Shown piece after piece: positions 59,570-64,000 of a stretch of DNA of 64,000 bases. How positions within the stretch are numbered: position 1 is the stretch's first letter; each line of letters starts with the position of its first letter. Both the position numbers and the translations under genes were made by a program. Under the pieces are notes generated by a model. It was not told the DNA's origin and made no database searches. It was given only the letters and a program-made list of their open reading frames with translations. This stretch comes from an uncultured Anaerolineaceae bacterium (GTDB taxonomy: Bacteria > Chloroflexota > Anaerolineae > Anaerolineales > Anaerolineaceae): contig CALIHP010000042.1 of NCBI GenBank assembly GCA_938020565.1, positions 7,697 to 71,696 of the forward strand, given 5' to 3'.

Positions 59570-61369
59570 TTAATCTTCCCCCAAGCGCAGCACGGCCATA
59601 AACGCCTCCTGTGGGATTTCGACCGACCCGACCATCTTCATCCGCCGTTTCCCGCGTTTCTGCTTCTCGAGGAGCTTTTTCTTTCGTGTAATATCCCCAC
59701 CGTAACATTTCGCCAATACGTCTTTCCGCAGCGCCTTGACGTTCGCGCGCGAAATGATTCGTCCTGACGAACTCGCCTGGATCGCGACGTCATACATCTG
59801 ACGCGGGATCAGCTCTTTCAGCTTCGTGACCAGCCGTTGGCCCTTATGATACGCGTCATCCTTATGGACGATCGTCGCCAGCGCGTCGACCGGCTCCCCG
59901 CCGACGAGAACTTCAACCTTGACAAGGTTCCCGGCGCGATAATCGGCGACATGATAATCCATCGAGGCGTAGCCGCGCGTCCGCGATTTGAGCTCGTCGA
60001 AAAAGTCGACGATCAGCTCCGCCAACGGAATCTCATACTCCAGAACGACGCGATCGCCCGCCGGATACGCTTCGCCGATATAAATCCCGCGCCGCCGCCG
60101 GACGAGGTCCATAATCGTTCCATAGAACTCGGTCGGCGAAAAAACCTGAAGCTTCATCCACGGTTCAAGAATCTCAGAAATATACTGCTCGTCAGGCAGT
60201 TTGACCGGCGAATCGACTTCAATCTTTGTCCCGTCGTTCAGGATCACCTCATATTCAACCGACGGGGCCGTTACCACGATATCCAGATCATATTCCCGTT
60301 CAAGCCGTTCCTGAATGATCTCCATATGGAACAGTCCCAGAAAGCCGCAGCGGAACCCGAAATTCAGCGCCTGCGACGTTTCCGGCTGATAATCGAGCGA
60401 CGCGTCGTTCAGCTGAAGCTTTTCCAGCGACTCGCGCAAATCGTCGTAATCCTCGCCGTCGACGGGATAAATTCCCGCGAAGACCATCGATTTCGCCTTT
60501 TGGTACCCGGGGAGCATCTCCACAGCCGGGGTCAGCGCGGAAGTCACCGTGTCGCCGACACGGCACTCACGAACCGTTTTCAGCCCTGTCGCAATATAAC
60601 CGACTTCGCCGGCTCCGAGCGATTCGACCGGTTTCATCGCCGGCGAGAATATACCGATTTCAACCGGTTTCAAATCCACCCCGGTCGCCATCAGCCGCAG
60701 CGGCTTGTCCCGGTCGATCCGCCCTTCCCGGACACGGACGTATGCGACGACGCCTTTAAACGAATCGTACTCTGAATCGAAAATCAGCGCTCGAAGCGGA
60801 CGCTCGTCCGAGCCGGTTGGCGGCGGGATGAGCCTGACGACCTGCTCCAGGACAGTGTCGATATTCAGCCCTTCCTTCGCAGAAATCCGCGGGATGTTCT
60901 CCGGGGAGATCCCGGTCAGCTCGGAAACGTCCTTCGCGACCTGATCCGGGTCCGCAGAAGGGAGATCGATCTTATTAATCACCGGAATAATAACCAGGTC
61001 CGATTCCAGCGCCAGATATAAATTCGCGAGCGTCTGTGCTTCGATCCCCTGCGTCGCGTCGACAACGAGCAGCGCCCCTTCGCAGGCGGCCAGCGCCCGG
61101 CTGACCTCATAATTAAAATCGACATGCCCGGGGGTATCGATCAGGTTCAGCTCATACGTTTTTCCATCCAGCGCGGTATAGTTCATCCGGACGGCGGAAG
61201 CCTTAATCGTGACCCCTTTCTCCCGTTCGAGATCCATCGAGTCCAAAACCTGCGCCATCATCTCCCGATCGGAGATCGTACCTGTCTGTTGCAGCAGGCG
61301 ATCGGCCAGCGTCGATTTCCCGTGGTCAACATGCGCAATAATACAAAAATTCCGAATTAAATCTTTCAT
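59570..61369 (-). CDS. lepA: Elongation factor 4 (LepA)
   Basis: A 599-residue translational GTPase, starting at the ATG at 61369 (MKDLIRNFCIIAHVDHGKST). G1 is AHVDHGKST, G3 DTPGHVDF and G4 NKIDLP. The C-terminal domain has the LepA-specific KMVGSVEIPQEAFMAVL and ends normally. LepA acts on stalled ribosomes, back-translocating tRNAs. Seven in-frame codons before the start (61390) are not conserved. Confidence 0.96.
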   Translation of the reverse strand: MKDLIRNFCIIAHVDHGKSTLADRLLQQTGTISDREMMAQVLDSMDLEREKGVTIKASAVRMNYTALDGKTYELNLIDTPGHVDFNYEVSRALAACEGALLVVDATQGIEAQTLANLYLALESDLVIIPVINKIDLPSADPDQVAKDVSELTGISPENIPRISAKEGLNIDTVLEQVVRLIPPPTGSDERPLRALIFDSEYDSFKGVVAYVRVREGRIDRDKPLRLMATGVDLKPVEIGIFSPAMKPVESLGAGEVGYIATGLKTVRECRVGDTVTSALTPAVEMLPGYQKAKSMVFAGIYPVDGEDYDDLRESLEKLQLNDASLDYQPETSQALNFGFRCGFLGLFHMEIIQERLEREYDLDIVVTAPSVEYEVILNDGTKIEVDSPVKLPDEQYISEILEPWMKLQVFSPTEFYGTIMDLVRRRRGIYIGEAYPAGDRVVLEYEIPLAELIVDFFDELKSRTRGYASMDYHVADYRAGNLVKVEVLVGGEPVDALATIVHKDDAYHKGQRLVTKLKELIPRQMYDVAIQASSSGRIISRANVKALRKDVLAKCYGGDITRKKKLLEKQKRGKRRMKMVGSVEIPQEAFMAVLRLGED

Positions 61370-61411
61370 CGCGACATAAAAGTATATCATTGAACACGCC
61401 GGCAGCCGTAA

Positions 61412-61448
61412 AATCGGGAACCCATGACCCCCGCCTGCGGACCCGATT
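61412..61448 (-). terminator. Possible hairpin between the molybdenum hydroxylase genes and lepA
   Basis: AATCGGG (61412-61418) pairs with CCCGATT (61442-61448) across a 23-base loop; on the minus strand a short T-run follows. The spot is downstream of the hydroxylase gene and upstream of lepA. Weak. Confidence 0.35.
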
Positions 61449-61489
61449 CCCGGCGAAAACCTGACTGGTAGAAAAAGAAAAAAACGGAA

Positions 61490-63769
61490 CTATCTCATAT
61501 TACTTTCCTGAATTGCCCTGAGAACCACATCCGGCGTCAGCGGCAATTGATCAATCGAAGTATCCAACGCATTGCATACCGCGTTCGCAACCGCCGCCGC
61601 CACTGGGACAACGGAGCATTCTCCAATACTTTTTGCTCCGAATGGCCCGCCTATTTCACCGTTTTCAACAAAAGCAATACGAATTTCCGGCATCTCCTCA
61701 GCATGCAGCATTTTATACTTTTTCAGAATAGCGTTCGTTACTTTTCCATCTTCATTAATCACGAGAGCTTCCGTCAAAGCGTACCCAAGTCCCATCTGAA
61801 TCGCGCCTTCAATCTGACCCTCGGTTTGCATAGGATTAATTACCTTGCCCAGATCATGCGCGGCGACAATCAGCAGCGGTTTCACGATCCCCGTTTCCGT
61901 ATCCACGCTGACCTTACAGAAATGAGCCCCATAGGACAGCGCCAGGTTTGCGGACGCAAACGTATCACTGACGCAAATATCCCGCTGGTTTACCTGCTTT
62001 GCATGGCGGACAATGTCAGCCATCGTCGCGGAACATTCTTCAGACCCCTTCCGGACAGCCGCGCCATCCTTCAAAAAAATCTCATCAGGATCCACGTTCA
62101 GAATCTCCGCCGCTTCTTTCCTGAGCTCAGAAGCAAGATGCTCTGCTGCCTTCAGCGCCGCGTTACCGCCGACAAACGTCCCACGGCTGGAGTAATTCCC
62201 TAAATCCCACATTGTAGTTTCTGTATCAGCCGTCACGCAGGTTATATGCTCTAAGGGAATGCCGCTTACGGAAGAAATAATCTGAAGCTGAGTCGTAACC
62301 GTGCCGTTTCCCATATCAGAGTAGCCCGCAAAAAAGGTGAGACTCCCATCCTCGTTCAGCTTTAACATTACGCCGCTGGTATCAGGCATAACCCCGTATA
62401 CGCCATTGCCATGAACGCCTGCCGCCATCCCGACACCAATTCTGAATCTCGACTTACGCTCCTTGCTGAGCTTCATCTCATCGAAATTCTTCTCCCAATC
62501 AAAAAGAACTTTACCGCGAAGGACCGCTTCCTTCGGAAAGGCTCTTCCGTGTGGGACCTGATTTCGAATATCGCAGTCTTCAGCATCAACCAGGTTGATC
62601 ATCTGCAAATCCAGAATGGACATATTAAGCATTCTGGCAATACGATTCATTTGCCTTTCCTGAGCGAAACATCGCTGCGGAGATCCGAAACCGCGCATCG
62701 CTCCCGATACAGGCGTATTGGTGAAAACCGGATAACCGGTAAAACGCAGATTCGGCGTTTTATGCTTCTTGAAGAATTTACCGCCCGAAGCCCAGACAAC
62801 GCTTGAAGTTCCCGCTGAATAAGCGCCTGCGTTAGCGATCATCGTCATTTGCTCCGCTATAATACGCCCGTCATTCATAACAGCAGTTTTCAGATGGATC
62901 GCCATAGCATGTCTCGTTCGGGTCGAAATAATCTCCTCCCGACGGTTCAACGTCATCTTCACCGGACACGATGTCATGATGGAAAGCTGAGCGACAACCG
63001 GTTCTAAAATAGCATCGATTTTTCCTCCGAATCCACCGCCAATACAAGGATTAATCACCCTTACTTTGTTCATAGGCAATGAAAAAATACGGGAGAGATT
63101 GGCACGGCACCCGAAAACGTCCTGAGACGGCGAATAGACGGTCAGCTTCCCATTCGTCTCGTAGTCTGCGATCGCAACATGCGGCTCCATCGCCCCATGG
63201 TGGACGGCAGGCAGCCTGTACGTAAAGTCCAGGACATGATCCGCCTCTTTCCAGCATCCATCCACATCGCCCCCGCTAAGGGATATCGTTTCTGGAACAT
63301 TGCCTCCCTCATGAATAGGATATGCGTCTTCGGCCATCGCCATTTCAGGATCGATATAATATGGAAGCTCCTGATATTCAACTTTAATCAGCCTGGCGGC
63401 TCTTTCCGCAATTTCAAGAGTATCCGCCGCTACCGCCGCCACCCGATCGCCAATATACCGAACCTTTTGATCAAAAATTTTTTCGGTCAGAAATTTATCG
63501 ATATCCTCCCCGCAGCTGTTATAAGAAACCTGGCTGCAATTCTTCCACGTACATACAGCCCTCACCCCTGGAATTCTTTCCGCTGCTTCCGTGTCGATCG
63601 ATTTGATAATTGCGTGCGGAACTGTGCTCCAAACCATTTTCGCATACAGCATGCGCGGAAGTTTCATATCGTCTGCATACCGGATAAGCCCTCTGGCTTT
63701 CAGTTCAGCATCGTAAAGAGGCGTCCGGAAGCCAATTTCACTGTTTTTATACGGATTCTGATTTTGCAT
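61490..63769 (-). CDS. Molybdopterin-binding subunit of a xanthine-dehydrogenase-family hydroxylase
   Basis: A 759-residue large subunit that carries the molybdenum cofactor. Motifs in order: RYADDMKLPRMLYAKMVWS, RYIGDRVAAVAADT, GGGFGGKIDAI, SGAMRGFGSPQRCF, GNGTVTTQLQIISSVSGI and, at the end, AKSIGECSVVPVAAAVANAV with the catalytic Glu. Family members hydroxylate xanthine, aldehydes, nicotinate or related compounds; the substrate is not readable. It overlaps the Fe-S subunit gene by 23 bases. Sampled 60-base lines here are visibly poorer in G+C than lepA. Confidence 0.9.
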   Translation of the reverse strand: MQNQNPYKNSEIGFRTPLYDAELKARGLIRYADDMKLPRMLYAKMVWSTVPHAIIKSIDTEAAERIPGVRAVCTWKNCSQVSYNSCGEDIDKFLTEKIFDQKVRYIGDRVAAVAADTLEIAERAARLIKVEYQELPYYIDPEMAMAEDAYPIHEGGNVPETISLSGGDVDGCWKEADHVLDFTYRLPAVHHGAMEPHVAIADYETNGKLTVYSPSQDVFGCRANLSRIFSLPMNKVRVINPCIGGGFGGKIDAILEPVVAQLSIMTSCPVKMTLNRREEIISTRTRHAMAIHLKTAVMNDGRIIAEQMTMIANAGAYSAGTSSVVWASGGKFFKKHKTPNLRFTGYPVFTNTPVSGAMRGFGSPQRCFAQERQMNRIARMLNMSILDLQMINLVDAEDCDIRNQVPHGRAFPKEAVLRGKVLFDWEKNFDEMKLSKERKSRFRIGVGMAAGVHGNGVYGVMPDTSGVMLKLNEDGSLTFFAGYSDMGNGTVTTQLQIISSVSGIPLEHITCVTADTETTMWDLGNYSSRGTFVGGNAALKAAEHLASELRKEAAEILNVDPDEIFLKDGAAVRKGSEECSATMADIVRHAKQVNQRDICVSDTFASANLALSYGAHFCKVSVDTETGIVKPLLIVAAHDLGKVINPMQTEGQIEGAIQMGLGYALTEALVINEDGKVTNAILKKYKMLHAEEMPEIRIAFVENGEIGGPFGAKSIGECSVVPVAAAVANAVCNALDTSIDQLPLTPDVVLRAIQESNMR

Positions 63770-64000
63770 GTTCCCGACTTTCTTTCAACCGCTTCGCTGA
63801 TAACTGAATCGCCTGAACAATCTTCACATATCCCGTACACCTGCAAATATTGTTCGACAGCGCTCCCCGTATTTCGCTTTCATCCGGATCCGGATTCCTG
63901 TCCAATAACGCTTTCGCGGCGATAATCATTCCTGGAGTACAATAACCGCATTGGACAGCGCCGCATTCAATGAAAGCTTCCTGAATCGGATGCAAGCCTT
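63747..64000 (-). CDS. (2Fe-2S)-binding subunit of the molybdenum hydroxylase, C-terminal part
   Basis: The frame continues past the right edge; the first complete text is LHPIQEAFIECGAVQCGYCTPG. This second Fe-S domain has CGYC and the later NNICRCTGYVKIVQAIQ (CRC), so four cysteines bind one 2Fe-2S cluster. The N-terminal plant-ferredoxin-like domain lies outside the window. Together with the large subunit it passes electrons to an acceptor; a FAD subunit may lie further out. Confidence 0.88.
   Translation of the reverse strand, partial: GLHPIQEAFIECGAVQCGYCTPGMIIAAKALLDRNPDPDESEIRGALSNNICRCTGYVKIVQAIQLSAKRLKESREHAKSESV

Noticed and set aside
1..64000. tRNA, rRNA, CRISPR arrays, insertion sequences, prophage
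   Set aside because: Reading the short intergenic gaps showed no cloverleaf-like segment, no regularly spaced repeats and no transposase or phage protein. A tool-based scan could still reveal a small RNA.

Overview
The window reads as a gene-dense, moderately GC-rich bacterial chromosome, most likely from the Chloroflexi (Anaerolineae-like). Supporting signs are a bacterial Elp3, two adjacent DUF2298 (Chlor_Arch_YYY) membrane proteins, a type 2 isopentenyl-diphosphate isomerase, and secreted NBR1-Ig-like and lamin-tail domains. The lineage is an inference from gene content. No rRNA, tRNA, CRISPR array, insertion sequence or phage gene is visible, and no gene-free gap exceeds about 300 bases.

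Left third (1-14.7 kb): the 3' end of elp3 and three uncharacterised secreted or membrane proteins; an NYN-domain protein on the other strand; a lamin-tail protein; the classic dnaX-ybaB-recR cluster; an NBR1-Ig-like secreted protein; a FliB-type lysine methylase homologue; an isoprenoid block (fni, polyprenyl synthase, HAD hydrolase); a VTT-domain membrane protein; and an LOR/SDH (ornithine cyclodeaminase-like) protein.

Central part (14.8-35.7 kb): a 1041-residue fusion of serine hydroxymethyltransferase and glycine-cleavage T protein; a VOC protein; a complete pstSCAB-phoU phosphate uptake operon whose PstS has its two halves in swapped order; pyruvate phosphate dikinase; a ZIP metal transporter; a TGS/uridine-kinase-like gene cut in two by a single in-frame TAG; then mtaB, proC, an rRNA-methylase-like protein, an adenosine/SAH deaminase, a CPBP-like protein and a GPH-type symporter.

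Right part (35.7-64 kb): a likely metal-regulated operon begins behind two tandem palindromic operator sites. It encodes a heavy-metal-associated domain fused to a methyltransferase, two CydDC-like ABC half-exporters, a Cys-rich PF11756 protein and a YbaN protein. It is followed by a V4R-like protein, an orphan thiamine-binding protein and a PfkB kinase. Next come argS and rpsT on the minus strand and a split chromate transporter on the plus strand. A long minus-strand cell-surface glycan cluster (two DUF2298 proteins, GT39-like, methyltransferase, GT4, CDP-paratose epimerase-like, AglD-like) runs back to lepA. A molybdenum hydroxylase pair, with visibly lower GC, reaches the right edge.

The best leads are the HMA-methyltransferase/ABC operon with its operators, the GlyA-GcvT fusion with an internal degenerate GcvT repeat, and the amber-interrupted nucleoside kinase.
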